The notes: generated by a model not told the origin, from the letters alone. A DNA stretch of 46,723 bases from Fidelibacterota bacterium (GCA_002708715.1 PAPB01000005.1:46867-93589), one strand, 5' to 3'. Counted from the first letter of the stretch, positions 37,340 to 46,723 are shown. Numbers and translations are program-made.

Positions 37340-40153
37340 ATGATAAAAAAAGTCACAGTAGTTTTATTTGTTTTTGTAATAAGCTGTACAACTAATAAAA
37401 TTTTGAAACATCCATTAGATAGGTCTGAATCGAAAACATTAATTTTAGATAATGGGTTAAAGGTTTATTTGTTATCAGACCCTAATTTTAATATGTCTGC
37501 CGCATCAGTTGCTGTAGAGGTTGGTTCTCTTGATAACCCTGAGGAAAGACAAGGTCTTGCGCATTTTTTGGAGCATATGCTTTTTCTAGGAACTGAAAAA
37601 TATCCAGATGTTGATGAGTACAGTAGCTATTTAAAAACAAATGGCGGATATTCTAATGCATATACCGCAAGCGATCACACCAATTATCAATTTCAAGTTT
37701 TACCAGATGGTTTTGAGGGAGCCCTAGATAGATTTTCTCAGTTTTTTATTAATCCGCTTTTCACAGAAGAGTATACAGCTAGAGAGGTTAACGCGGTTAA
37801 TTCAGAACATCAAAAAAACATTATGAATGATAATTGGAGACAATATCGCATATCGTCATTATTTACAAAAGAAGGTCACCCAGAACAAAAGTTTGGTACA
37901 GGTAATTTGGAAACGCTTGGAGATATTACAAGAACCGAATTAATTGATTTTTATAACAGGCACTATAGCGCAAATAGAATGGGTGTTTCTTTATTAAGCA
38001 CACACTCACTTGAAGAAATGGAGTCGTGGTGCAGAAAATATTTTTCTTTAATAAAAAATCATAACCTAGATCGAAATGTATATGATTCTAATTTTTTTGA
38101 AAAGAAAAACACTTTTAGGCTTGTTCAGATTGATCCTGTTAAAGACGTTAGAAACTTGAATATGATTTTTTCTTTACCAAGCACCCGGTATTTATACAAC
38201 AGTAAGCCAGGAAGACAAATTGGTTTTATATTGGGACATGAAGGTAAAGGAAGTTTATTGTCATATTTAAAATTAAAAGGGTGGGCTATTTCTTTATCTG
38301 CTGGTGCGGGATCTGAAACCAGTTATTATGGTAATGCGTCTATTAGAATTGGGCTTACAGAAAGTGGACAGGAAAATTACAGAGAGGTTATAAAAGCAAC
38401 TATGGATTATGTTGCTTTAATGAAAAAATCAGGGCATAAAAAATATGTGTTTGATGAGCTTAAGTCTATGGCTTCTTTAAATGAAATTTATGCTAGTAAG
38501 GGTGAAGGTATGTGGAGAGCAACGCAACTTGCAAACGAAGCAATGATGTATCCCCTTGAAGATGTTGGTAGAATAAATTACATATATTCCGATGGGTCTC
38601 CTGAAGATTATAATAAATTATTATCTCATATTACACCAGACAATATGTTAACCATGTTAATCGCAAAAGGCGTCAACACGGATAAAACTGAACATTTTTA
38701 TCAAGCACCATATTCCTATAATGAAGACAATGATTTTTATAATGAAATAGTGAAAACTAAACATCGTGATGAGTTTTTAATTCCTGAACAAAACCCATTT
38801 ATTCCTAAAAAGGCTTCTGTCCCTGTGCGAAAATATGCCGAAAATATGTATCCGAAAGTGTTAAACGATGATAGTGGAACAAGGGTGTATTTTGGACAAG
38901 ACCACGAATTTCTTAGACCGAAAGGTGTTATTGGGTTGAAAATAATGTTTCCTAAAAATAAAATGAGCTTAAAGCACCGTGTATATTCAAAACTATATGC
39001 TAAGTGTGTTAATGAGTCTTTAAACGAATTAGGTTATCCTGCAAAACAGGCTGGTTTAAACTTTTCTTTCAAAGAGGGGTATGAGGGTGTTTATTTAGAT
39101 ATTAATGGATATAAAGAGTCTGCTTTAACGCTTTACAAGCTTATTTTAGAGCACATGACTGACTTTTCAGTTACAGAATCTCAATTTTTGGCAATTAAAG
39201 ATAAAACAATAAGAGACTATAAAAACTTTGCTCTTTCAGATGCGTATTTACAAACTAGAGAAATTGGATCCGATCTTTTCATGGAAACTAAATACACTTG
39301 GAAAGAGTCTCTCCCCGTTGCGGAGTCTTCTACTTTGGCTAGTGTACAAAAATATGGAAAAACATTGTTTAAAGAAACCTTTGTTGAAGCTATGGTTTAT
39401 GGTGATTTTGAAAAGAGCGATGCGGAAACTGTAGTTAGTTTATTTCAAAACAAAACCAATACGATTGGTGTTGCGAGAGAGGACGTTTTCGATGTGAAAT
39501 ATTTAGCAATGAAAAATCCTGAAAGCATACAATATGTTAATCAATTGCGTGTAAATAACTCTTGTTTTTACAGAGAGTACGTTATCGGAAATGAGACACC
39601 AGAACTTAGAGCAATAACAAAGGTCATAGGCACCGCATTACAGCAACCTTTTTTTACAGAAATGAGAACCAATCAACAGCTTGGCTATATCGTTGGTTCT
39701 TATCCTAATAATAAAGACAACACTTTTTATTTAAGTTTTTTAATTCAATCTGGTGTTTATTCTGCGGATGAAGTCAACAAGCGCGCTGAAAAATTTATTG
39801 CTACAACACCTGATATTTTTAAAGAGATGGACGAAAACACATTTGAACAATTAATTAAGTCTGAAATAGAAAAGCTAGAAAAATCTCCTATGAGTATTGC
39901 AGAGCGCGCGGGAAAATTAAAAACCCTTATTTTTGAACACGATGCTGATTATATGCGCGATGAAAAAACAATATCTGTTTTAAAAACATTAGATAAAGAG
40001 AAAGTCACAGAGGTTTTAACTATGGCGATTTCCCCACAAACTAGAAAAATGATTAATGTGTTATCCTTTGCTGAAAATCATGAAAACGTTACAGGGTTGC
40101 AAACATCTTTTAATGATTTAAGCACATGGAAGAGCTCTAGGTCATACGAATAA
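37340..40153 (+). CDS. M16 family metallopeptidase (insulysin/pitrilysin-like) lipoprotein
   Basis: A 937-residue M16 peptidase of the full-length insulysin/pitrilysin type, with two pairs of similar domains forming a chamber that degrades short peptides. The inverted zinc motif HFLEH is at H75-H79 (catalytic E78), followed by GTEKYPDVDEY and GGYSNAYTASDHTNYQF, as in pitrilysin. The C-terminal half carries MRTNQQLGYIVGS, the family's substrate-binding stretch. The N-terminus ends in a lipobox (VISC, C16), so it is probably anchored in a membrane facing the periplasm. It sits 18 bases after the zincin protease. Confidence 0.94.
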   Translation: MIKKVTVVLFVFVISCTTNKILKHPLDRSESKTLILDNGLKVYLLSDPNFNMSAASVAVEVGSLDNPEERQGLAHFLEHMLFLGTEKYPDVDEYSSYLKTNGGYSNAYTASDHTNYQFQVLPDGFEGALDRFSQFFINPLFTEEYTAREVNAVNSEHQKNIMNDNWRQYRISSLFTKEGHPEQKFGTGNLETLGDITRTELIDFYNRHYSANRMGVSLLSTHSLEEMESWCRKYFSLIKNHNLDRNVYDSNFFEKKNTFRLVQIDPVKDVRNLNMIFSLPSTRYLYNSKPGRQIGFILGHEGKGSLLSYLKLKGWAISLSAGAGSETSYYGNASIRIGLTESGQENYREVIKATMDYVALMKKSGHKKYVFDELKSMASLNEIYASKGEGMWRATQLANEAMMYPLEDVGRINYIYSDGSPEDYNKLLSHITPDNMLTMLIAKGVNTDKTEHFYQAPYSYNEDNDFYNEIVKTKHRDEFLIPEQNPFIPKKASVPVRKYAENMYPKVLNDDSGTRVYFGQDHEFLRPKGVIGLKIMFPKNKMSLKHRVYSKLYAKCVNESLNELGYPAKQAGLNFSFKEGYEGVYLDINGYKESALTLYKLILEHMTDFSVTESQFLAIKDKTIRDYKNFALSDAYLQTREIGSDLFMETKYTWKESLPVAESSTLASVQKYGKTLFKETFVEAMVYGDFEKSDAETVVSLFQNKTNTIGVAREDVFDVKYLAMKNPESIQYVNQLRVNNSCFYREYVIGNETPELRAITKVIGTALQQPFFTEMRTNQQLGYIVGSYPNNKDNTFYLSFLIQSGVYSADEVNKRAEKFIATTPDIFKEMDENTFEQLIKSEIEKLEKSPMSIAERAGKLKTLIFEHDADYMRDEKTISVLKTLDKEKVTEVLTMAISPQTRKMINVLSFAENHENVTGLQTSFNDLSTWKSSRSYE

Positions 40154-40159
40154 CATTTA

Positions 40160-40618
40160 ATGCCAAAGGATGTTATTTTAATAGCAGCTGTTACTGTTGA
40201 TGGTTTTATTGCTAGGCATAATTTAGAAATTACTAGTTGGTCAAAGGACCTACCTCTTTTTAAAAAACAAACCATGAACCACCCTGTGATCATGGGTTCT
40301 AATACCTTTAAAACCTTAACAAGTCTTTTAGGTGGAAGAGATATCGTTGTTGTTCATAAAGATGATAAACCTCAAGAGATTTTAAACAATATAAAAAATA
40401 AACAATGTTTTATTATTGGCGGTGGTAAAACATATTATAAGTTTGCATCTTTTTTAACACACCTTTATATAACCCCCCATCCTTACGTTTTTGGAGAAGG
40501 TGTAAGGCTTTTTGATGTTTCTGGTATGTGTGAGCTTAAATTAAAATTCTTACAGTTAATTGAAGTGGATAACAAAAATGGAATTTTTCAATATCAATAC
40601 CAAGTGTTAAACAATTGA
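40160..40618 (+). CDS. Dihydrofolate reductase / RibD C-terminal domain family protein
   Basis: A 152-residue NADPH-dependent reductase-fold protein. Family features: VTVDGFIARHN near the N-terminus, HPVIMGSNTFKTL, GGRDIVVV, and FIIGGGKTYYKF followed by LTHLYITPHPYVFGEG. It could act as a true dihydrofolate reductase or as a RibD-like reductase; the TxDGxIA motif is more common in the RibD/YyaP group. It is cytoplasmic and out of place among exported peptidases, but tightly packed: 6 bases after the M16 gene and overlapping the next gene by 4 bases. It ends in TGA, showing TGA is a stop here. Confidence 0.8.
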   Translation: MPKDVILIAAVTVDGFIARHNLEITSWSKDLPLFKKQTMNHPVIMGSNTFKTLTSLLGGRDIVVVHKDDKPQEILNNIKNKQCFIIGGGKTYYKFASFLTHLYITPHPYVFGEGVRLFDVSGMCELKLKFLQLIEVDNKNGIFQYQYQVLNN

Positions 40619-42228
40619 AAATTCAAACCTTATTTTGTCATCTTTTTTTTTCTAGTGTATTTTTAAATGGTCTTGATTTAAGTAGTGGTGGGGTCCTTTC
40701 AAAAAGTCAAGCCTCAATAGATGTTCATCATTATGATATAGATCTTAGGGTTGATCCATACAAAAGGTTTATATCTGGAAAGGTTAAAATAAAATTTACC
40801 CTTTTAGAGGCTACGTCAGTTTTTGAATTTGATCTTTATCAAAGCTTTACTATTTCTGGTGTTTTAATAAATGGAATGAATTTGGACTTTGAGCATAAAA
40901 ACCATACGATTTTTATTCCAAATCCAGATATAGATTTATTTGATACTCATCAACTTGTAATAAAATATGGTGGGTCGCCGCCTGTAGCAAAAAGACCACC
41001 TTGGGATGGTGGTTTTACATGGGAAACAAGTGAAAGTGGGCATCCGTGGGTTGGTGTTTCTTGTCAGGGGAATGGAGCACACGTCTGGTACCCATGTAAA
41101 GAGCACCCAAGCGATAAAGCAGATAGCGCTGATATTAAAATTACTGCCCCAGATCCAATAAAGGCTGTTGCCAATGGACTGTTGGTTTCAAAAAAACAAA
41201 AAGATTTATGGACAACCTGGCATTGGAAAACACAATATCCTATAAGCACTTACAATATAAACTTTACATTGGGAGGTTTTAATGTTGTAGAAAAGACAGG
41301 TTATATATTAAATAAGCCTCTTAAAATTGTTTATTATGTTTTACCAGAAGCTGAGAAAGGTGCAGTTGAATTATTAAATCTCACTGAAGAGTATTTAAAC
41401 TTTTATGCCAATTCCTTTGGTCAATATCCATGGATAAAAGAAAAATTTGGACTTGTGCACACACCCTATTGGGGAATGGAACATCAAACAATAAATGCGT
41501 ATGGAAATGCATATAAAAAAACAAAACTGGGGTATGATTTTATTTTATTTCATGAAATGGGACACGAATGGTGGGGAAACTATTTAAGTGTTGCTGATTG
41601 GTCAGATTTTTGGATTCATGAAGGGTTTGATACTTATGCAGAGGCTATGTTTGTTGAAGAAAAATTTGGCTGGGATATGGCAATACAGTTTGTGGATGAA
41701 CGGTATAAAAAAAACATTAAAAATGATTACCCTGTTGTTATGGATAAAAACGGAACCACTAAGAATCCAGCTGGGAATGATGTGTATTATAAAGGTGCAC
41801 ATGTTTTACACATGTTGAGATATTTGATTGGAGATGAGATTTTTAGGTCTAGTTTAAAAGAGTACATAAGCATGCCAAAAGAACTAGAAAAAAACCAGAC
41901 ATCAACAAAAGAGTTTATATCCCTTATAGAAGAAAACACAGGATTAGACTTACAGTGGTTCTTTGATGTTTATTTATATCAAGGTGAACTACCAATTTTA
42001 AATGTAAAAGAAAAATTTTTAAAAGAAAAATTGTTAATAGATTTTTGGTGGGAGAACAAAGGTTTTGTTATGCCCATAGAAATAACCTACAATGGACATG
42101 GTGGAAAGACAACCAGGAAATTAGTCCTTAATAATAAACCCCATAGAGTTGCGATAAATAAAAAAGAAAAATATGAGCTTGATCCAGACCATTGGCTTTT
42201 ATTCGACACAAATCGTGATTTTAAATAA
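40615..42228 (+). CDS. Exported M1 family aminopeptidase
   Basis: A 537-residue M1 metallopeptidase with an N-terminal signal peptide (about 1-20). The zinc motif is HEMGH-X18-E (H313, E314, H317, E336). The exopeptidase GxMEN-type motif appears as WGMEHQT, with His in place of the usual Asn, a form found in shorter M1 enzymes. The N-terminal beta domain has HYDIDLRVDPYKRFISGKV. It lacks the long C-terminal domain of PepN, fitting short exported forms that release single residues from peptide ends. The start is TTG overlapping the previous TGA. Confidence 0.9.
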   Translation: MKIQTLFCHLFFSSVFLNGLDLSSGGVLSKSQASIDVHHYDIDLRVDPYKRFISGKVKIKFTLLEATSVFEFDLYQSFTISGVLINGMNLDFEHKNHTIFIPNPDIDLFDTHQLVIKYGGSPPVAKRPPWDGGFTWETSESGHPWVGVSCQGNGAHVWYPCKEHPSDKADSADIKITAPDPIKAVANGLLVSKKQKDLWTTWHWKTQYPISTYNINFTLGGFNVVEKTGYILNKPLKIVYYVLPEAEKGAVELLNLTEEYLNFYANSFGQYPWIKEKFGLVHTPYWGMEHQTINAYGNAYKKTKLGYDFILFHEMGHEWWGNYLSVADWSDFWIHEGFDTYAEAMFVEEKFGWDMAIQFVDERYKKNIKNDYPVVMDKNGTTKNPAGNDVYYKGAHVLHMLRYLIGDEIFRSSLKEYISMPKELEKNQTSTKEFISLIEENTGLDLQWFFDVYLYQGELPILNVKEKFLKEKLLIDFWWENKGFVMPIEITYNGHGGKTTRKLVLNNKPHRVAINKKEKYELDPDHWLLFDTNRDFK

Positions 42229-42240
42229 TAAGGATTTAAA

Positions 42241-44643
42241 ATGAAAAATAAAATTAAATGGTTAGGCCTAGTAGGGGTTTTGGCGGTTATTTTAGGTGTA
42301 TGGGGCTGGCTTTACCACCCCTTACCTCAATATAAAGGTGTAAAGGCTTTGCATCCGCTTTCTGAAAAAGTAGATGTGTATACTGATAAATATGGTGTGC
42401 CTCATGTTTTTGCAGAAAATGAAAAAGATTTGTTTTTTACAGCTGGTTATATAGCCGCGAGAGAAAGACTTTTTCAGCTTTCAATGGTTGCACTTGCAGT
42501 TAAAGGAGAGCTGTCTTCTGTCCTTGGAAAGGACTTTTTAAAAACTGATATTTATTTAAAAACCTGGAGAATTGAAAGGGTTGCTAGACAATTGATAAAA
42601 AACATGAAGCCAGAAAATAGAAAAATATTTAAATCGTTTTGTGATGGCATAAACCATTGGATTGAAGAATCATCAGATAATTTGCCACTCGAATTTAAAT
42701 TGCTAGGTTTTTCTCCATCAAAATGGGATCCGGTTATTGTTGCTGGCTATACAAGAATGATGGCTCATGAAATGAGTGGATCATGGAAACCTGAAATTGT
42801 CTTTGGCGCTGTTAAAAGTTATTTTGGTGAAGAGAAGTTAAAAGAGTTAGTTCCAAATGATGAATATGACATTCCTACGATATCGGAAAATTTAAACAAA
42901 ACTACAAAACCAATTTTTGATGAAATATTAAAACAAGAAATTATATTAAGAGATTTGTTTGGAGATTTTAGTGCTGATATTGGTTCAAATAGCTGGGTTG
43001 TTTCAGGTGAAAAATCAATTACTGGAAAACCTTTTTTGGCCAACGATCCACATTTAGCATTCTCACAACCACCCAGATGGTATGAAATACATCTTAGCGG
43101 TGGTCGTTTTAATGTTTCTGGCGTTTGTTTGGCTGGAATCCCGATGCCCGTAATAGGTCAAAATGAAGATGCTGCGTGGGGGTTTACAAATAGTATGGTT
43201 GACGATTTAGATTTTTTTATTGAAAAAATTAATCCAGATAATGAAAATCAATATTTTTATGATAATGAGTGGAAGGACTTTTTAATTGAAAAAGAAACTA
43301 TTCCTTTGAGCGATGGAAGGGACACAGTAATTACAATAAGAACATCCGTTCACGGTCCTGTTATTAATAATATACACCCATTATTAAATAATAAAAGCGT
43401 AATAACAATGTCCTGGACAGGACATTGGATAACAAATGAAATGGATGCGTGGGTCAAGATGACAACAATGAAAAACTGGGATGATTTTACTGATGCTGTG
43501 AAAAATTTTGGAGTGCCAGGGCAGAATATTGTCTATGCAGATCGCAGTGGGAACATAGGTTGGAGGCCAGCTGTTTTTATTCCAATTCGTCGTGAAGGTT
43601 TTAGTATGGTACCACGCCCGGGCCATGATAAAAACTTTGACTGGAAAGGGAAAGTTCCTTTTGAGGCTATGCCCTATATATTAAACCCGGATGAGGGATT
43701 TATTTCTACAGCTAACAATAGAACGATAGATAAAAGTTTTCCTTATTATATATCAGGCTTGTGGGCAGACCCAAGTAGGGCAGATAGAATTAGGGAGATG
43801 TTAGGAGATAAGGATAGGCACACAATAGATGACATGAAGTTAATTCAGCTAGACCACACTTCAAACTTTGCAAAGGATGTGTTGCCTTATATTTTGGAAG
43901 CTAATATTGATAAAAACAACGAGGGGCAATCAAGGGCCAGGTATGAATTAGAAAACTGGGATGCTGTAGAAGATGTTAATTCAGTTGGGGCATTATATTT
44001 TCATATGTTTATAAAGTTGTTTTTTACAAATGTATATGGTGACGAGCTGAGTTTATTAGGTGATTCTTATTTAGAGGCTTATACTTCATTGAAATATCTA
44101 ACACATAGAAAGCTTCGAGAATTGTTTCTAAAAAAAGACTCAAGTTGGTTGGATGACATAAACACAAAAGACAAAGTAGAGAAAATAGACGAAATAATAG
44201 TGTCTACTTTAGGTGAAACACATAAAGAGATTGTAGGTAGGTATGGAAAGAATAGAGCCAACTGGAAATGGGGTGATTCTCATTCATTAACCCATAAACA
44301 TGTTCTTTCTAAAATTAAAATATTAAACTACTTATTTTCTCTTAATGTTGGTCCGTATAGGTCTGGTGGCTCGTCGCTAACACCAAATGCTGGTGGATTC
44401 TCTTACTCTAAACCTTTTCATCAAACATCAGGTGCGTCTATGAGAAGGGTTGTTGATTTTTCAAACCTTAATGAAACACATATGGTTTTGCCTACTGGAC
44501 AATCGGGGTTGAACAAAAGCCCTTTTTATAAAAACCAAGCGGATCTATTCCATAATGGTGAATATAGGGTAACTGTTTTTGATAAACAGTATATAATTAA
44601 GTCAAAAGACTTTAACCATTTAAAGTTGGTTCCAAAATTGTAA
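42241..44643 (+). CDS. Penicillin acylase family (S45) Ntn-hydrolase
   Basis: An 800-residue self-processing amidase. A membrane-anchor or signal segment (residues 8-25) is followed by the alpha region. Predicted autocleavage is between G248 and S249 in IGSNSWVVSG, exposing Ser249 as nucleophile. The beta region has FLANDPHLAF, QNEDAAWGFTNS and NRTIDKSFPYYISGLW, all typical. Family members hydrolyse penicillins, acyl-homoserine lactones or other N-acyl amides; the substrate here is unknown. A good AAGGA Shine-Dalgarno lies 6 bases before the ATG. The stop shares one base with the next ATG (TAATG). Confidence 0.93.
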   Translation: MKNKIKWLGLVGVLAVILGVWGWLYHPLPQYKGVKALHPLSEKVDVYTDKYGVPHVFAENEKDLFFTAGYIAARERLFQLSMVALAVKGELSSVLGKDFLKTDIYLKTWRIERVARQLIKNMKPENRKIFKSFCDGINHWIEESSDNLPLEFKLLGFSPSKWDPVIVAGYTRMMAHEMSGSWKPEIVFGAVKSYFGEEKLKELVPNDEYDIPTISENLNKTTKPIFDEILKQEIILRDLFGDFSADIGSNSWVVSGEKSITGKPFLANDPHLAFSQPPRWYEIHLSGGRFNVSGVCLAGIPMPVIGQNEDAAWGFTNSMVDDLDFFIEKINPDNENQYFYDNEWKDFLIEKETIPLSDGRDTVITIRTSVHGPVINNIHPLLNNKSVITMSWTGHWITNEMDAWVKMTTMKNWDDFTDAVKNFGVPGQNIVYADRSGNIGWRPAVFIPIRREGFSMVPRPGHDKNFDWKGKVPFEAMPYILNPDEGFISTANNRTIDKSFPYYISGLWADPSRADRIREMLGDKDRHTIDDMKLIQLDHTSNFAKDVLPYILEANIDKNNEGQSRARYELENWDAVEDVNSVGALYFHMFIKLFFTNVYGDELSLLGDSYLEAYTSLKYLTHRKLRELFLKKDSSWLDDINTKDKVEKIDEIIVSTLGETHKEIVGRYGKNRANWKWGDSHSLTHKHVLSKIKILNYLFSLNVGPYRSGGSSLTPNAGGFSYSKPFHQTSGASMRRVVDFSNLNETHMVLPTGQSGLNKSPFYKNQADLFHNGEYRVTVFDKQYIIKSKDFNHLKLVPKL

Positions 44644-45419
44644 TGTATTTAATCGGAATAGTAATATTGTTTTATGTTTTTTCATATCGGTTTTTTTGGA
44701 AAGCTGATGAGAAGAAACAACAAAAGGGCCCGGGCTATGGATTAATTTCTCATAGAGGTCTAACTATGGATGCCCCTGAGAACACATTGGAATCTTATTT
44801 TGGGGCAGTAGATAATGGTTTCAGTTGGATAGAGATGGATGTGGTTTCGTCTAAAGATGGTGTGTTGTTTTGTTCCCACAATATGGATCTTGAAAGAGAG
44901 ACTGATTTGAATGGGTATTTTTTTGATTTGGATTCTAATATCCTAAAAGACGCGTTTACTGGTATATACACGAGGCATAAAGGTGCCTATAGGGTTCCAG
45001 ATTTTTTAAATGTGTTAACAAAGCTTCCGGTTAATATAGGTGTTAATGTCGAATTAAAGTTTAAATCATGGTTTGATGTGTCTTCAGCCCGGGCTATATT
45101 AAATTACAAGGAAATATTAAACAAAAGACAGTATGTTATCTCTAGCTTCAGTCCGGTGATTTTAATCTATCTAAAGGTTTTTTTTAGGGCTGCCCCCACT
45201 GCTTTGTTATTAGAGTCATATAAATATTTTTGGGTGGTTAATTGGATTCACCCAGAATATATTAACCCTAGAGCAGACATGCTTAATTATAGTTTATTAA
45301 ATTTTTGTAAAGCTAAAAAAATAAAGCTTTTAACATGGACCGTTAATAACATTAAAACCATTAATGCTTGTTTAGGCATGGGTGTGCATGGAATAATCAC
45401 AGATGAACGCAAGGTGTGA
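44643..45419 (+). CDS. Glycerophosphodiester phosphodiesterase family protein
   Basis: A 258-residue TIM-barrel enzyme that splits glycerophosphodiesters to glycerol 3-phosphate and an alcohol. The active-site residues are visible: H37-R38 in SHRG, E46-N47-T48 in APENTLE, E64 and D66 in WIEMDV, and H79 in CSHN. The C-terminus has LLTWTVNN and GVHGIITDE, as in the family. The first 18 residues are hydrophobic, so the enzyme may be membrane-anchored. It is translationally coupled to the S45 gene before it (TAATG) and the rhodanese after it (GTGA). Confidence 0.93.
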   Translation: MYLIGIVILFYVFSYRFFWKADEKKQQKGPGYGLISHRGLTMDAPENTLESYFGAVDNGFSWIEMDVVSSKDGVLFCSHNMDLERETDLNGYFFDLDSNILKDAFTGIYTRHKGAYRVPDFLNVLTKLPVNIGVNVELKFKSWFDVSSARAILNYKEILNKRQYVISSFSPVILIYLKVFFRAAPTALLLESYKYFWVVNWIHPEYINPRADMLNYSLLNFCKAKKIKLLTWTVNNIKTINACLGMGVHGIITDERKV

Positions 45420-45733
45420 TAATGAATCAAATTAATGTAATTGAATTAAAAACTCTATTAGAAGAAAAAAAAATTACCTTGATTGATGTTCGTGAAGATT
45501 TTGAAATACAGATATGCAGTATTAAGGGTTCTCTTTTTATTCCTATGTCACAAATACCGGCTAGCATTGACACTTTAAACTGTGAAACTTCATATGCTGT
45601 TATTTGCCACTCTGGAATTAGATCATTAAGTGTTACTAACTTTTTGACCCATCATAATATTAATGCTGTAAATGTAATTGGTGGTATCAATGAGTGGGCA
45701 ATTTCAATTGATCCAAACATGAAGCAATATTAA
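45416..45733 (+). CDS. Rhodanese-like domain protein
   Basis: A single-domain rhodanese of about 105 residues that can carry sulfur as a persulfide. The active-site loop is CHSGIRS with the cysteine at residue 64 (counting from GTG at 45416). The N-terminal LIDVREDFEIQICSIKGSLFIPMSQI and the C-terminal VIGGINEWA are typical. ATG at 45422 is an equally likely start; GTG gives a 4-base overlap with the previous stop. No signal peptide is seen. It ends the long plus-strand run, and the AT-rich gap follows. Confidence 0.92.
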   Translation: MIMNQINVIELKTLLEEKKITLIDVREDFEIQICSIKGSLFIPMSQIPASIDTLNCETSYAVICHSGIRSLSVTNFLTHHNINAVNVIGGINEWAISIDPNMKQY

Positions 45734-46481
45734 AACAAATAAAAACAGTTATTTACGGTATATAATTAAGGAAGTATTAATTAAATAAAACTTTATTTAG
45801 ACTTAAAAAAATCAAAAGTTTATTATTAATTTTAAAAAAGTGAGTATTATATACTTATTTAAATTGTTGATTGCTGGTACAACTAATCCATCCAAAAACT
45901 ATCTTTTAATTATTGAAATTAAATTTCGAACTAATTTGTAATTTTTAGATAAAAGAAAAATATATAATATCGTAATCTATAAAAAAGTTGTTTATTTATT
46001 AATTTAATAACTAACATATTGTAATTATTTTAAATTATTATGAACCTTAATCCAAATAAAAACAACGACTAAACATAAATTAAAAATTCAAATAATTATT
46101 TTATTTTGTCATCAGTGTATTCAGTTTTAATTATCAATATATTTTTTCTTCAAATATTTTTTCTCATAAAATCTTATAACTTTATCAAATAGAAAATTTT
46201 TATTTTTTTAATTTATTTAATTAATTTTTTAAATCATAAAAAATTGAATAATTAACAGCAAATCTTCATTCATAATTTTTTTTAACTTAATATTTTTATT
46301 CCCCTCCTTTTAAGGAACATCATAATTTCTATCGTTTTTTTATTTAACGATTATAAACAAAATAAAAACAACTAATTAAAAAATGAAATAATTTTAAAAA
46401 AACAACTTAAATTAACAAAAATTTTTAAATTTTAAATAACATAGTACATACTTAACTCCATTATAATATTTAAATTTTAGT
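45734..46481. other. 748-base non-coding AT-rich stretch
   Basis: I found no convincing reading frame, tRNA, CRISPR repeat or DnaA box here. Spot counts are 7 G/C of 60 in 45961-46020 and 5 of 60 in 46201-46260, well below the coding regions. A CCCCTCCTTTTAAGGAAC element near 46301-46318 is a small local exception. It is the longest gap in an otherwise tightly packed window. Confidence 0.6.
46462..46467 (+). promoter_or_regulatory. Possible -10 element for the PPK2 gene
   Basis: TATAAT, a perfect -10 hexamer, lies 14 bases before the ATG, so the transcript would have a very short leader. No good -35 is seen at the right spacing, and in such AT-rich DNA chance matches are common. Confidence 0.35.
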
Positions 46482-46723
46482 ATGATTATATACAATCGAA
46501 ATGAATACAAAGCCCTTACTCCTAAAAAATACAAAAAAGAAAAAAAACGATTACAGGTAGAGCTTTTAAAACTTCAAGAATGGGTTGTTAAAGAAAAAAA
46601 ACGAATCGCTATTGTTTTTGAAGGTAGAGATGCTGCAGGCAAAGGTTCTACTATAAAAAGATTTATTGAAAATATGATGCCTAAAACCGTAGAAGTTATT
46701 GAATTGGGTGTACCTTCAAAAAA
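46482..46723 (+). CDS. Polyphosphate kinase 2 (PPK2) family protein, 5' part
   Basis: The first 80 codons of a gene cut by the window edge. The frame starts with ATG at 46482 and contains the PPK2 Walker A stretch IVFEGRDAAGKGSTIKRF, followed by MMPKTVEVIELGVPS. PPK2 enzymes transfer phosphate between polyphosphate and nucleotides. The N-terminal helix (LQVELLKLQEWVVKEKKR) is typical of single-domain class I-type PPK2. Which nucleotide it uses cannot be judged from this part. It follows the long AT-rich gap and may have its own promoter. Confidence 0.93.
   Translation, partial: MIIYNRNEYKALTPKKYKKEKKRLQVELLKLQEWVVKEKKRIAIVFEGRDAAGKGSTIKRFIENMMPKTVEVIELGVPSK

Noticed and set aside
46260-46310. 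Short minus-strand frame (14 codons) after a GGAGG in the AT-rich gap
   Set aside because: Spacing from GGAGG to the ATG is too long (about 27 bases) and the peptide is too short to support.

Overview
This window is a gene-dense, low-GC (by eye about 30%) bacterial chromosome segment carrying the replication-origin neighbourhood of a Gram-negative organism. Evidence for a Gram-negative cell: YidC with a large periplasmic domain, a SurA-like chaperone, lipoproteins and a probable outer-membrane barrel. DciA (DUF721) sits between recF and gyrB, Mfd is followed by two parvulin-type proteins, and several signal peptides end in Gln. The exported peptidase repertoire is rich and TTG starts are common. 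Together these fit a free-living marine lineage of the FCB superphylum, with Marinimicrobia/SAR406 (Marinisomatota) my best guess. That assignment is inference; no rRNA lies in the window.

Layout. (1) 1-3727, plus strand: the tail of an unknown gene, an exported amidohydrolase, an M20 dipeptidase and an EamA transporter. (2) 3724-6384, minus strand: dnaA, ssb and plsC. (3) 6538-16910, plus strand: rpmH, yidD, yidC, mnmE, mnmG, mfd and two parvulin proteins. rnpA is missing from its usual place after rpmH. A perfect parS palindrome forms the first codons of mfd, and no parAB genes are in the window. (4) 16911-17257: a non-coding, extremely AT-rich segment with three DnaA boxes, the best oriC candidate. 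(5) 17258-24910, plus strand: dnaN, recF, dciA, gyrB, gyrA and a YggS-family PLP protein. (6) 24913-29355, mixed strands: a possibly frameshifted barrel protein, unknown small proteins, psuG and a MATE exporter. (7) 29435-34782: the complete pyruvate dehydrogenase complex (homodimeric E1, E2, E3). (8) 34775-45733: a run of exported or lipoprotein peptidases (zincin, M16, M1, S45) with a DHFR/RibD-like reductase, a GDPD phosphodiesterase and a rhodanese. (9) 45734-46481: a 748-bp AT-rich non-coding stretch. (10) 46482 to the end: the start of a PPK2 kinase gene.

How the genes work together. DnaA, DciA, DnaN, RecF, SSB and gyrase make up the initiation and early replication toolkit. parS implies ParABS segregation with its proteins encoded elsewhere. 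YidC/YidD and the SurA-like protein serve the envelope. The peptidases, transporters and PDH operon suggest scavenging of peptides feeding central carbon metabolism. I did not find a clearly novel multi-gene system. The most notable observations are the parS-in-mfd arrangement, the split dnaA/dnaN origin architecture, the missing rnpA, and the broken signal peptide upstream of the barrel gene.
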